Assembly (NCBI GenBank): GCA_002424525.1
Contig: DIKJ01000036.1
Span: 255 to 12,056 of the forward strand
Reading direction: 5' to 3'
DNA length: 11,802 nt
Source of the DNA: Bacteroidales bacterium UBA5621
GTDB taxonomy: Bacteria; Bacteroidota; Bacteroidia; Bacteroidales; VadinHA17
Shown: one piece after another, positions 1 to 6,395 of the stretch
Layout: every line of letters begins with the position of its first letter
Numbering within the stretch: the first letter of the stretch is position 1
Position numbers and translations under genes: made by a program
The notes under the pieces: model-generated
What the model was told of the DNA's origin: nothing
The model's input: only the letters and a program-made list of their open reading frames with translations
Database searches by the model: none

Positions 1-317
1 CTCCTCCCGGGATCATCAGCCATCGCTTCATGAAGCTCTCCGGCCTGAGCAGGCGAGAGGTCGTTTTCAAGACTGGCAATACAGAGATATTCAAACTGGG
101 AGGTGGTCAGATCGCCAGGGCTCTTCCTGAGGCTCTCCTTACGCGCGAAGGAACTATCTGACGGCTTAAGGTGAACAGGACCAAGAGCTTTGAACTCCTC
201 CATCAGGTCAGGATTCCTGCCAAGAAATTCCTGAAGCTGCTGCACCTGCCGCTCATCCAGCTTTCCATCGAGCCAGTCGATGAACCATATTTCATAATTT
301 GACCTGTCGGGCATCAT
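1..317 (-). CDS. Partial anti-sigma-like protein, C-terminus beyond the window
   Basis: The minus strand is open from two adjacent ATG codons (317 or 314) to the window edge, giving 105 codons that begin MMPDRSNYEIWFIDWLDGKL. It starts 2 nt after the sigma gene's stop, so the two are almost certainly co-transcribed and probably translationally coupled; no strong Shine-Dalgarno is visible. The visible part is soluble and acidic. A short motif seems to occur twice: DWLDGKLDERQ with NPDLMEEF near residues 14-43, and ASLENDLSPAQ with ADDPG near residues 81-104. In Bacteroidota, short genes of this layout directly behind an ECF sigma gene commonly encode a cytoplasmic N-terminal anti-sigma segment followed by a membrane helix, but any helix would lie outside the window. 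The anti-sigma role is inferred mainly from position and layout. Confidence 0.65.
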   Translation of the reverse strand, partial: MMPDRSNYEIWFIDWLDGKLDERQVQQLQEFLGRNPDLMEEFKALGPVHLKPSDSSFARKESLRKSPGDLTTSQFEYLCIASLENDLSPAQAGELHEAMADDPGR

Positions 318-319
318 GG

Positions 320-805
320 TTAAAGGACAGTTTCAATTTTTCCGATATAATCTTTCAGTGCCATCCGGCCGCGATAAATATTGATCTTGACCTGTGCTTC
401 ACTTAGTCCGGTTATCTCGCCGATCTCTTTATAACTGTATCCCTCGTAATCGCGCAGTAAAACCGGTGTCCTCTGGCTCTCCGGAAGACGTTCAAGGGCT
501 TCGTGCAGTATTTCATTGAGGTCGCTGTACTGAGATTCGGAGATATAGTTCATTTCGTCGTATGTCTCAACCGATACTATCCTTTTCTCTTTGCGGATGA
601 TATCGATCATTCTGTTATAAGCGGCAGCAAAGAGCCATGATTTCACAACTGAATATTCTATTTCTGCCACGTGTCTCCACAGCTTTTCGTAGCTGTCCTG
701 AACAATATCGTTTGCCCTCTCCTCATCTTTAAGGCTGGCCCTGATAAAGCGATATACCGAATCGGCGTATTTCTCTACGGATCTGTTGTATTCTTGTACA
801 GTCAT
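320..805 (-). CDS. ECF-type RNA polymerase sigma-70 factor
   Basis: This 161-aa protein has the length and two-domain layout of extracytoplasmic-function sigma factors. Region 2 covers about residues 12-75; the core-binding helix includes DIVQDSYEKLWRH (33-45) and the -10 recognition helix includes WLFAAAYNRMIDIIRKEKR (57-75). Region 4 covers about 99-155, with the -35-binding helix-turn-helix around YSYKEIGEITGLSEAQVK (123-140) followed by NIYRGRMALK. It would direct RNA polymerase to a small regulon and be held in check by the product encoded 2 nt downstream. An ECF-like promoter match lies about 20 nt upstream, consistent with autoregulation. The ATG at 805 gives the standard N-terminus. 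The subgroup and inducing signal cannot be read from the sequence. Confidence 0.93.
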   Translation of the reverse strand: MTVQEYNRSVEKYADSVYRFIRASLKDEERANDIVQDSYEKLWRHVAEIEYSVVKSWLFAAAYNRMIDIIRKEKRIVSVETYDEMNYISESQYSDLNEILHEALERLPESQRTPVLLRDYEGYSYKEIGEITGLSEAQVKINIYRGRMALKDYIGKIETVL

Positions 806-825
806 AACCCGGATTACAATGCAAA

Positions 826-850
826 GACGGACGAAAATGTAAAAAGTTAC
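826..850 (-). promoter_or_regulatory. Candidate ECF-type autoregulatory promoter of the sigma gene
   Basis: Read on the minus strand, GTAAC (850-846) is followed after 16 nt by CGTC (829-826), with a second CGTC immediately before it (833-830). AAC in the -35 element and CGTC in the -10 element with 16-17 nt between them is the usual ECF sigma promoter layout. Transcription would start near 819, about 14 nt before the ATG. A T-rich tract follows GTAAC. The match is seen in sequence; function and autoregulation are inferred. Confidence 0.45.
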
Positions 851-858
851 AATAGCAG

Positions 859-878
859 GGGCGTAGCATGCTACGCCC
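859..878. repeat. 20-bp perfect palindrome, left member of a pair
   Basis: The half-site GGGCGTAGCA is followed directly by its reverse complement, centred between 868 and 869, and preceded by CAG. It lies between the minus-strand GH16-like gene and the sigma gene, and 8 bp from the candidate sigma promoter. The second member starts 45 bp away. It is REP-like in size and GC content; there is no T-run to suggest a simple terminator. Confidence 0.8.
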
Positions 879-903
879 TGATCATCCTGTTGTGTAAAAA
901 CAG

Positions 904-923
904 GGGCGTTGCATGCAACGCCC
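904..923. repeat. 20-bp perfect palindrome, right member of a pair
   Basis: The half-site GGGCGTTGCA is followed directly by its reverse complement, centred between 913 and 914. Relative to the left member, one base in each arm differs (A to T, and T to A in the other arm), so perfect pairing is kept. Both copies are preceded by CAG. It starts 11 bp beyond the stop of the GH16-like gene, where it could also stabilise the 3' end of that transcript. Confidence 0.8.
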
Positions 924-934
924 GTACCATCTGC

Positions 935-2548
935 TTATTTGAACTGATATACCCTAACCCAGTCCACATCCATGGTTGTCATGCCGTTGATCGGTTTTTC
1001 AAGGCCGCCTGCCAGGTGGACGAACATCGGTTCCTGGGGGATGTCGGATTTCTGCCTGAAGACCTCCTTGCCATTTATTTTCCATACAAGCCTTTCGCTG
1101 GTCCATTCAAGGGTATAGATGAAGAAATCATTTGCGTATTTCGAACCGACCGATGTCCTGGCTTTTTTACCCGGTGATGATGAAAAGTCAAACCACACCT
1201 TATTGCCGGATGTACGGCAGATATCGACATGCGGCGTGATCTTGTCAGAGATCATCCAGAAGGCATTTCTTGCTTCGGGATTGCCGAGGCGTATCTTGGC
1301 TGAGAAGATGCCATATTTCTGGCGGAAGCTGTTGCCTGAGTTGATGAGACCGGAGGTATAACCGAAATCCTTTGTGTTGAAACCGCGGGCCGCCGACCAT
1401 ACTTTACCGTTGATCTTCTGGGGTTTGGTATGTATCTTGAGGAGGCTGTTGCGTACCTCAAAATTATCCTTCTCAGTATAGGCCTGAAGATCCGATTCAA
1501 CTGAGTACCTGTCCTTAAGGAGCTTCTCGCCCCAGTAAAAGTTGGTGAGCCATTTGCCCGTGTCAAGCCTGTCCCCTTCAAAATCATCGGTGAAAGTCAG
1601 TTCCTTGTTTTTAAGAACATCAAACTTGTTTGAATCCTTCACCCTGAAATACCAGACGATATCCGTATTCTTCTTCAGATTCTCAAATTCCTGTATCTCC
1701 CGGAACATCTCAGTCTTTTCAAACCTTTTCTTATCGAGAAGGTAGTTTTTTCTGTCCCTGAACTCCGGTGTGGCAAGATAATTCTTAAGTTCATGATATC
1801 TTTCAAGCCGTGCAGAGCCATCCGTGTTAAGGAAGTTAGCATATTCATTCGATGATCTGAACCGGTAATAGTCCTTTATATCGGCGCTCCCCTTCAGACG
1901 CTTGTATTCAAGCAGCTTTTTGTACTCTTCCATCTCCTTGAAGGTGATCGGCTTCATCCTTTTCTTTGCCAGGAACTCCGAACTTCTGATATATGCGCCC
2001 AGCTCTTCAAACCTCTCTACGGCGCTCGATTTTACTGCCTCACCCTTCCGGAGAGCCTTGTAATAAGATTTGATCTCATAGTCAGATTTCAGGGATTTGT
2101 ATTCAAGGTATTTCCTGTACTCATCACTGTCCTTGAAGGTGATCGGCTTCATCTTCTGCTTCAGCTTGAATTCATACGAATTTATCAGGCTTTCCAGAGC
2201 CTCATAATCCTTTATCTTCTGCGAACCATCCATCTCCCTGAACCGTTTCAGCGCACTTCCCCCGACAGTCTTGAAATAAAGGACAATATCCCTGGATTTC
2301 TGAAGCGACAAAAACTCTTTCTCCCTGGCATACTCTTCAGAGTTTTTATACTGAAGCGATTCTATTTCCTTTTTTTTCTGAACAAAATCAGAAGAGTGTA
2401 TCAGATCATTCAGCCTGTTATATTTCGCCAGAAGTTCCGAGTGTATGAAAGCTCCCAGTCGCTCATATTCCTCAACCAGAGCTTTCTCTTCCTGTTCAAT
2501 CTTTGAAGTTGCCGGGATCATTCCCAGTAAAAATCTGAGACCTGCCAT
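935..2548 (-). CDS. Helical-repeat protein with a GH16-like jelly roll lacking the catalytic residues
   Basis: The 537-aa product has two parts. Residues about 28-301 hold four degenerate charged helical repeats (about 28-92, 101-164, 177-229, 248-301). They share a pattern like ERFEELGAYI, then EF..KK, then MKPITF (repeats 2 and 3), then EY..LEYK.LK, ending DIK.YY. Residues about 318-537 read as a glycoside hydrolase family 16 jelly roll: FTDDFEGDRLDTGKW at the start, YGIFSAKIRLGNPEARNAFWM in the middle, and YTLEWT, WKINGKEVF and MDVDWVRVYQ at the end. The family's catalytic motif is E-x-D-x-x-E; here the aligned stretch is HVDICR (440-445), with His and Arg in place of both glutamates. Hydrolysis is therefore unlikely, and a carbohydrate-binding or structural role is inferred. 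No clear signal peptide is visible, although the first 13 residues are mildly hydrophobic. The fold call is fairly confident; the role is unknown. Confidence 0.82.
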   Translation of the reverse strand: MAGLRFLLGMIPATSKIEQEEKALVEEYERLGAFIHSELLAKYNRLNDLIHSSDFVQKKKEIESLQYKNSEEYAREKEFLSLQKSRDIVLYFKTVGGSALKRFREMDGSQKIKDYEALESLINSYEFKLKQKMKPITFKDSDEYRKYLEYKSLKSDYEIKSYYKALRKGEAVKSSAVERFEELGAYIRSSEFLAKKRMKPITFKEMEEYKKLLEYKRLKGSADIKDYYRFRSSNEYANFLNTDGSARLERYHELKNYLATPEFRDRKNYLLDKKRFEKTEMFREIQEFENLKKNTDIVWYFRVKDSNKFDVLKNKELTFTDDFEGDRLDTGKWLTNFYWGEKLLKDRYSVESDLQAYTEKDNFEVRNSLLKIHTKPQKINGKVWSAARGFNTKDFGYTSGLINSGNSFRQKYGIFSAKIRLGNPEARNAFWMISDKITPHVDICRTSGNKVWFDFSSSPGKKARTSVGSKYANDFFIYTLEWTSERLVWKINGKEVFRQKSDIPQEPMFVHLAGGLEKPINGMTTMDVDWVRVYQFK

Positions 2549-2770
2549 TATAGAAGTGTTTTAAGTAATACCTGCTAAAGATAGAAATTCTTTTCCTAAT
2601 AATTTAAAGACCGGAAATCCTCTGTTGTTTATCCGGAATAACGTATTAACCCGGCAAATGTTGTAAGTTGCTGAATATTTGTGGTGGGTTGGGGCGCCGT
2701 CCGTTTATCTGCCTGATGATCTCCCTTTATATGAATGTCCGGGGAAAGGGAGTTCATGCCTGAAAAATAT
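2549..2770. other. Divergent intergenic region with one hairpin
   Basis: This AT-rich stretch has no credible gene. It must hold the promoter of the minus-strand GH16-like gene; the best Bacteroidota-type -7 candidate, TATCTTTA on the minus strand (about 2575-2582), lacks a convincing -33 partner. An 8-bp inverted repeat, CTCCCTTT (2721-2728) and AAAGGGAG (2745-2752), could form a stem with a 16-nt loop. Its function is not evident. Confidence 0.4.
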
Positions 2771-2817
2771 TTGACTCGTATTTTTGTTTTTCATAACTTG
2801 AACAACATAAAGATCAC
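2771..2817 (+). promoter_or_regulatory. Conserved upstream element of fibre cassette 1
   Basis: The 36 bp at 2771-2806 match 5694-5729, upstream of cassette 2, with 4 differences, and similarity continues weakly for 11 bp more. Both copies begin TTGACT and end in an identical block, CATAACTTGAACAAC. In each cassette the element lies about 140-175 nt upstream of the first (intact or remnant) reading frame. This copy includes TATTTTTG (2779-2786), which fits the Bacteroidota -7 consensus TAnnTTTG, but the match is not kept in the other copy. The repeat is plain; promoter or leader function is inferred. Confidence 0.5.
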
Positions 2818-2948
2818 GGACGATTTCCAGATCTCCCTGCACCAGGTTGTCCTGTCAGCATCTGCTGAATACTATTGACATAGTACCAGTAACTTTTATC
2901 ATCCGGAGAATAATGATCCAATTTCCGGCAGAACGATAGCGGTTATAA

Positions 2949-2975
2949 GAAGTATTCAAAACAATCAAACTGTGA
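2949..2975 (+). pseudogene. Remnant 3' end of a T9SS-CTD gene upstream of fibre 1
   Basis: Nine codons reading EVFKTIKL-stop match the end of the intact gene at 5902-6390, which reads KVFKIIKL-stop. DNA similarity runs on through the 5-nt spacer and into the fibre start, so both cassettes have a stop codon, then ATCCW, then ATG AAA. An in-frame stop (2946-2948) precedes the remnant, and no further homology is apparent before the upstream element. The most economical reading is that cassette 1 once had its own copy of the small T9SS-sorted gene and lost all but its tail. Simple sharing of an untranslated leader is the alternative. Confidence 0.5.
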
Positions 2976-2980
2976 ATCCA

Positions 2981-5434
2981 ATGAAAAAGCTATTTACGCT
3001 AATGGTGATCATCGCATTTACATTGGCTGTAAGTGCACAGACACCGCAGAAGATGAGCTACCAGGTGGTTGTTCGCAATAACTCAGGCGCACTTGTTGTA
3101 AACCAGGCCGTAGGCATGAAAATAAGCATCCTTCAGGGATCGGCAACAGGCACGGTAGTTTATTCCGAGACCTACAGTCCCAACCCGCAGACCAATGCCA
3201 ACGGGCTTGTAACGGTCGAGATAGGCGGAGGGACACCCTCAGCCGGGAACTTTTCCGGGATCAACTGGGGAGCGGGAACCTATTACCTGAAGACAGAGAC
3301 TGATCCTTCGGGCGGGACAAGCTATACAATAACAGGCACCAGCCAGTTACTTAGTGTTCCGTATGCAATGCACGCGAAGACGGTGGAGAGTCTTGCTGCC
3401 GAGACCGACCCGGTATTCAATGCCAGTCCGGCAAAGGGAATAACAGTCGGTAATATAACTAACTGGAACACTGCTTACGGCTGGGGTAACCATTCGGGAT
3501 TGTACCGCCCGGTGAGCTGGGTTCCATCATGGGCAGATGTTACGGGAAAACCGGCATTTGCGACGGTTGCCACCAGCGGAAGTTACAATGACCTGACAAA
3601 CAGGCCTGCATTATTCAGCGGAGCCTGGGCCGATATAACAGGCAAACCCACCACCCTTGCCGGATACGGCATAACAGATGCCGACAACAGCAATACGAAC
3701 GAGATACAGACCCTGAGTCTGAGCGGGACACAACTCTCCCTTAGCCTGGGAGGCGGAACGGTTACCCTTCCGACATCGGGAGGAGGCGATAACTGGGGGA
3801 CGCAGTTAGTTGTAACTGATGCCACACTGGCAGGAAACGGTACCACGGCAACACCCTTGAGGATTGCCGACAATGGGGTTACATCAGCCAAGATAGCAGA
3901 TGGTGCTGTAGCTACAGCAGATCTGGCAGAAAATTCGGTTACTTCTGAAAAAATTGTGGATGGCACAATTGTGTCAACTGATCTGGCTAACAATTCGGTT
4001 ACTACAGACAAACTTGGTAATGCATCAGTGACGTCGGCCAAGCTGGCAGATATGGGAGCAGCTACGGGGCAAGTGCTAAAATATGACGGATCAAAATGGA
4101 TGCCAGGAACGGACATGGAACTTACTATCCCATATGTACACGCTGCGATTAATGATGATTTCCTGTTCTTGATTCATAATGCAGGCAAGGGTTATGGAAT
4201 AGTCGGTACGTCAGAAGGTGGCCAAGGAATCCTGGGTGAATCACGTTCCAGGACAGGAGTTGGGGTCAGAGGTTGGAACACAGCTGATAACGGACAAACA
4301 TATGGAGTATTAGGTAATTCAATATCAACAAGTGGGACAGGCGTTTATGGGTTGGCGCCTGCAAACAGCGGGATCACATACGGGATTTTTGGCGAATCTG
4401 CATCAAACCAGGGTCGCGGAGTCTGGGGACATACATCAGCAGCGAGCGGCATAACTTATGCTGTTGCCGGCAGGGCTGCTTCAACAGAGGGACGCGGTGT
4501 CTTTGGTGATGCAACAGCCACTTCGGGCACCAATTTTGGAGTTTATGGGAAAACAGCCTCCCCCCAGGGTTATGCCGGTTATTTCGAGGGACGAATGCAT
4601 GTGAGCGGCAACGTCGGGATAGGTACTACTGAACCTATGAGTGATTTGCATGTTTATGGAATTGGACTATTCAAAGGTACTGATGCTGGTATATACATAG
4701 CTCCCTTTGAGGGAGGTCCAAACATAGGTTTTATAGAGGCTAACGGCAGAGAAAGTTTCGGGAACATTACACTTTTAAGGGGTAAAACAATTTTACGAGG
4801 AGATGTTGGAATAGAAACGAGTCCTGTATACAAACTTGATATTGCAGGAGGAATGAACCTCAATAAGGGAATTACTTCAGGTGTTGCCATCCGTTGTAAC
4901 GGAGCCGAGGCGTTATTGTACAATGGCACATATTTCAGCTTTGGATTTGGGAATTCAGGTAACTACAGCGTTTTCGGCAGGAAAGTGTCCATAGGCACAA
5001 CAAACGATCCGGGCGATCACCACCTGGTTGTAAATGGTACAGCTGCCAAACCGGGAGGAGGATCATGGGCAACCTGGTCAGATGAGAGGCTGAAAAATAT
5101 TCATGAAGTTTATTCAAAAGGATTGAGTGAGATCGTTGAGCTGAAACCGGTATCATTTTCATATAAAAAAAATAACGCAGCCAATCTGCCTGATGACCGG
5201 GAATACGCTGGCCTTGTGGCTCAGGAGGTTCAGGAGGTATTCCCCGAAGCGGTAACCATAGGGAGAGACGGGTACCTGCAACTAGATATGCATCCGTTTA
5301 ATATTGCTCTGATCAATGCCGTTAAGGAACTAAAAGCAGAGAACGACCGGCTGAAATCGGAGAATGAACAGATCAATTCACGAATCGCCAGGCTCGAAGA
5401 GATTCTTTCAAACATTACTTTAATTAGCCGCTGA
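2981..5434 (+). CDS. Exported fibre protein with S74 autoproteolytic chaperone C-terminus
   Basis: The ATG at 2981 gives 817 aa. It is preferred over the in-frame GTG at 2972 because it matches the start and 5-nt spacing of the paralogue at 6396. Layout: signal peptide with cleavage near AVSA|Q (19-20); a Bacteroidota N-terminal domain to about 130 (KMSYQ at the start, LLSVPYAMHAK at the end); tail-fibre-like linkers such as WADITGKPTTLAGYGITDAD; six 10-residue stalk repeats (298-357); four 26-residue glycine-rich repeats (426-529); GNVGIG-type modules; and a Peptidase_S74 intramolecular chaperone (about 700-817). The cleavage motif SDERLK keeps Ser700 and Lys705, the dyad position in phage endosialidase chaperones, so self-cleavage before Ser700 is expected after trimer folding. 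A coiled coil ends the protein. There is no T9SS sorting domain of its own, so passage across the outer membrane is unexplained. Adhesion is a plausible but unproven role. Confidence 0.9.
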   Translation: MKKLFTLMVIIAFTLAVSAQTPQKMSYQVVVRNNSGALVVNQAVGMKISILQGSATGTVVYSETYSPNPQTNANGLVTVEIGGGTPSAGNFSGINWGAGTYYLKTETDPSGGTSYTITGTSQLLSVPYAMHAKTVESLAAETDPVFNASPAKGITVGNITNWNTAYGWGNHSGLYRPVSWVPSWADVTGKPAFATVATSGSYNDLTNRPALFSGAWADITGKPTTLAGYGITDADNSNTNEIQTLSLSGTQLSLSLGGGTVTLPTSGGGDNWGTQLVVTDATLAGNGTTATPLRIADNGVTSAKIADGAVATADLAENSVTSEKIVDGTIVSTDLANNSVTTDKLGNASVTSAKLADMGAATGQVLKYDGSKWMPGTDMELTIPYVHAAINDDFLFLIHNAGKGYGIVGTSEGGQGILGESRSRTGVGVRGWNTADNGQTYGVLGNSISTSGTGVYGLAPANSGITYGIFGESASNQGRGVWGHTSAASGITYAVAGRAASTEGRGVFGDATATSGTNFGVYGKTASPQGYAGYFEGRMHVSGNVGIGTTEPMSDLHVYGIGLFKGTDAGIYIAPFEGGPNIGFIEANGRESFGNITLLRGKTILRGDVGIETSPVYKLDIAGGMNLNKGITSGVAIRCNGAEALLYNGTYFSFGFGNSGNYSVFGRKVSIGTTNDPGDHHLVVNGTAAKPGGGSWATWSDERLKNIHEVYSKGLSEIVELKPVSFSYKKNNAANLPDDREYAGLVAQEVQEVFPEAVTIGRDGYLQLDMHPFNIALINAVKELKAENDRLKSENEQINSRIARLEEILSNITLISR
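3872..4051 (+). repeat. Six 30-bp stalk repeats in fibre 1
   Basis: The segment encodes residues 298-357 as six tandem 10-residue units, such as NGVTSAKIAD, GAVATADLAE and NSVTSEKIVD. The pattern is V-T/A-x-x-K/D-I/L-x-D/N, as in fibrous stalks. A seventh, degenerate unit starting MGAATG follows. The paralogue has nine such units, so the copies differ by three. Confidence 0.8.
4256..4567 (+). repeat. Four 78-bp (26-residue) repeats in fibre 1
   Basis: Residues 426-529 are four 26-residue units without gaps, starting GVGVRG, GTGVYG, GRGVWG and GRGVFG. Each has a central SGITYG-like stretch. They lead into GYAGYF and a GNVGIG module. The paralogue has three units of the same length (8733-8966), more diverged in sequence. 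Confidence 0.8.
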
Positions 5435-5693
5435 AGCTGCTGAATATTAATAACCCCCAGTGAATCTGGTGGTTATGGGTCTTAATGAGAATGGAAACCC
5501 TGAAGGGGTTTAATATGTGTTTCCAATGAATCTGATATTCAGCTCCTGTCGGAGCTGAGAAGTTATATCCTGCTTCCGACCCCCGGACCGACCGGGGGTT
5601 ATTCACATCAGGCTCTTTCAGAGCTGATCAGCAGCTGTTATCAGGCTCCCTTTAGGGGGTAGGGGACAAAAGACGGGATTCAGTTTAAATCTA
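5435..5693. other. Intercassette region with a hairpin cluster
   Basis: There is no credible gene here. The first 32 nt match the sequence behind the orphan S74 end at 9962-9993. Then come several short stems: AAACCC (5495-5500) with GGGTTT (5506-5511); an 8-bp stem with a 4-nt loop (5539-5558, arm TCAGCTCC); an 8-bp stem with a 5-nt loop (5579-5599, arm ACCCCCGG), followed by a few T's; and a bulged stem at 5607-5629. The 5579-5599 stem is the best candidate for a terminator of fibre 1. Several hairpins in a row are also what REP-like clusters look like. Confidence 0.5.
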
Positions 5694-5740
5694 TTGACTT
5701 GTATTTATTTATTTCATAACTTGAACAACGACAACATCAC
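5694..5740 (+). promoter_or_regulatory. Conserved upstream element of fibre cassette 2
   Basis: Second copy of the element at 2771-2817: 32 of the first 36 positions are identical, including the last 15 bp. It ends about 160-170 nt before the T9SS-CTD gene. The following leader (5741-5901) is AT-rich and includes a 6-bp inverted repeat, TCCGCC with GGCGGA, around 5816-5849. No -7 consensus is shared by the two copies, so the conserved block may be a leader or activator site rather than the core promoter. Confidence 0.5.
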
Positions 5741-5901
5741 CGGAGTAATTTAAGCTTTGAGTAACCCTTTAAACTATCAGCAATTGCTAAGTATACTAAA
5801 TTCTTCAAAATATTGTCCGCCGCAATATTAACACATGAATGCAGGCGGAAAATTAGTTGTGATAATCAGTTTTTGACAAATCTATTTAACATAAAACTAT
5901 T

Positions 5902-6390
5902 ATGAAACGAAGAATTAACAATTTGGTTCTTTTGTTATTGGGACTCTTATGGGCCACAGGAACCAATGCTCAGCAAACCATTCCTGCCACAGGCGGTAAT
6001 GCAACCGGCAGCGGAGGCTCGGTCACCTTCACCGTCGGCCAGATGGTCTGGAACATGTTCCCCGGCAGCAGCGGCACCGTTCTTCAGGGTGTTCAGCAAC
6101 CCTATGAGATCTCTGTGGTTACCGCAATTGAGAATACGGAGTTTATCAGCCTTGTTTGTACGGTTTATCCTAACCCCACACGCGGACTGATAAAGCTCAT
6201 TGTGGAATCAGAGGATTATAAAAGCCTCAGGTTTCAGCTTTATGATATAAACGGAATAGTCCTGCAGGATGAACCTGTCATTGCTGATGAGACTGAAATA
6301 TCCATGGATAATCTGTTTTCATCGATCTATTTCCTTAGAATAATAAGAGACAACAGAGAAATCAAAGTTTTCAAAATAATCAAACTGTAA
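5902..6390 (+). CDS. Short exported protein with T9SS type A sorting domain
   Basis: This 162-aa protein has a signal peptide (cleavage near TNA|Q, 23-24). A glycine-rich segment follows, ending GTVLQGVQQPYEI (58-70), which is common in small Bacteroidota surface proteins. Residues about 78-162 form a type IX C-terminal sorting domain: VYPNPTRG (88-95), FQLYDINGIV (111-120), ISMDNL (133-138), YFLRI (143-147) and the terminal KVFKIIKL. T9SS domains take the protein across the outer membrane and are usually removed there. It is followed after 5 nt by the large fibre gene, so the two are probably one operon, and its product might anchor or escort the fibre (inference). It is about half linker and half sorting domain, with no enzymatic module. 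Cassette 1 retains only the last codons of an equivalent gene. Confidence 0.88.
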   Translation: MKRRINNLVLLLLGLLWATGTNAQQTIPATGGNATGSGGSVTFTVGQMVWNMFPGSSGTVLQGVQQPYEISVVTAIENTEFISLVCTVYPNPTRGLIKLIVESEDYKSLRFQLYDINGIVLQDEPVIADETEISMDNLFSSIYFLRIIRDNREIKVFKIIKL

Positions 6391-6395
6391 ATCCT

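Noticed and set aside
671..1177. A 168-codon plus-strand open frame across the palindromes
   Set aside because: It overlaps both the sigma gene and the GH16-like gene, which have strong family signatures, and it reads through both palindromes. No domain is recognisable.
1252..1587. A 111-codon minus-strand frame inside the GH16-like gene
   Set aside because: It is in another frame of the same strand as the real gene, is rich in Arg, Ser and Pro, and shows no domain.
2972..2980. GTG at 2972 as the start of fibre 1
   Set aside because: It overlaps the stop of the remnant upstream frame and has no counterpart in the paralogue. ATG at 2981 matches the paralogue's start and spacing exactly.
3872..4051. 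Regular 30-bp repeats as a possible CRISPR array
   Set aside because: The repeats are contiguous, translate into a regular 10-residue pattern and lie inside an open frame; there are no unique spacers and no cas genes.
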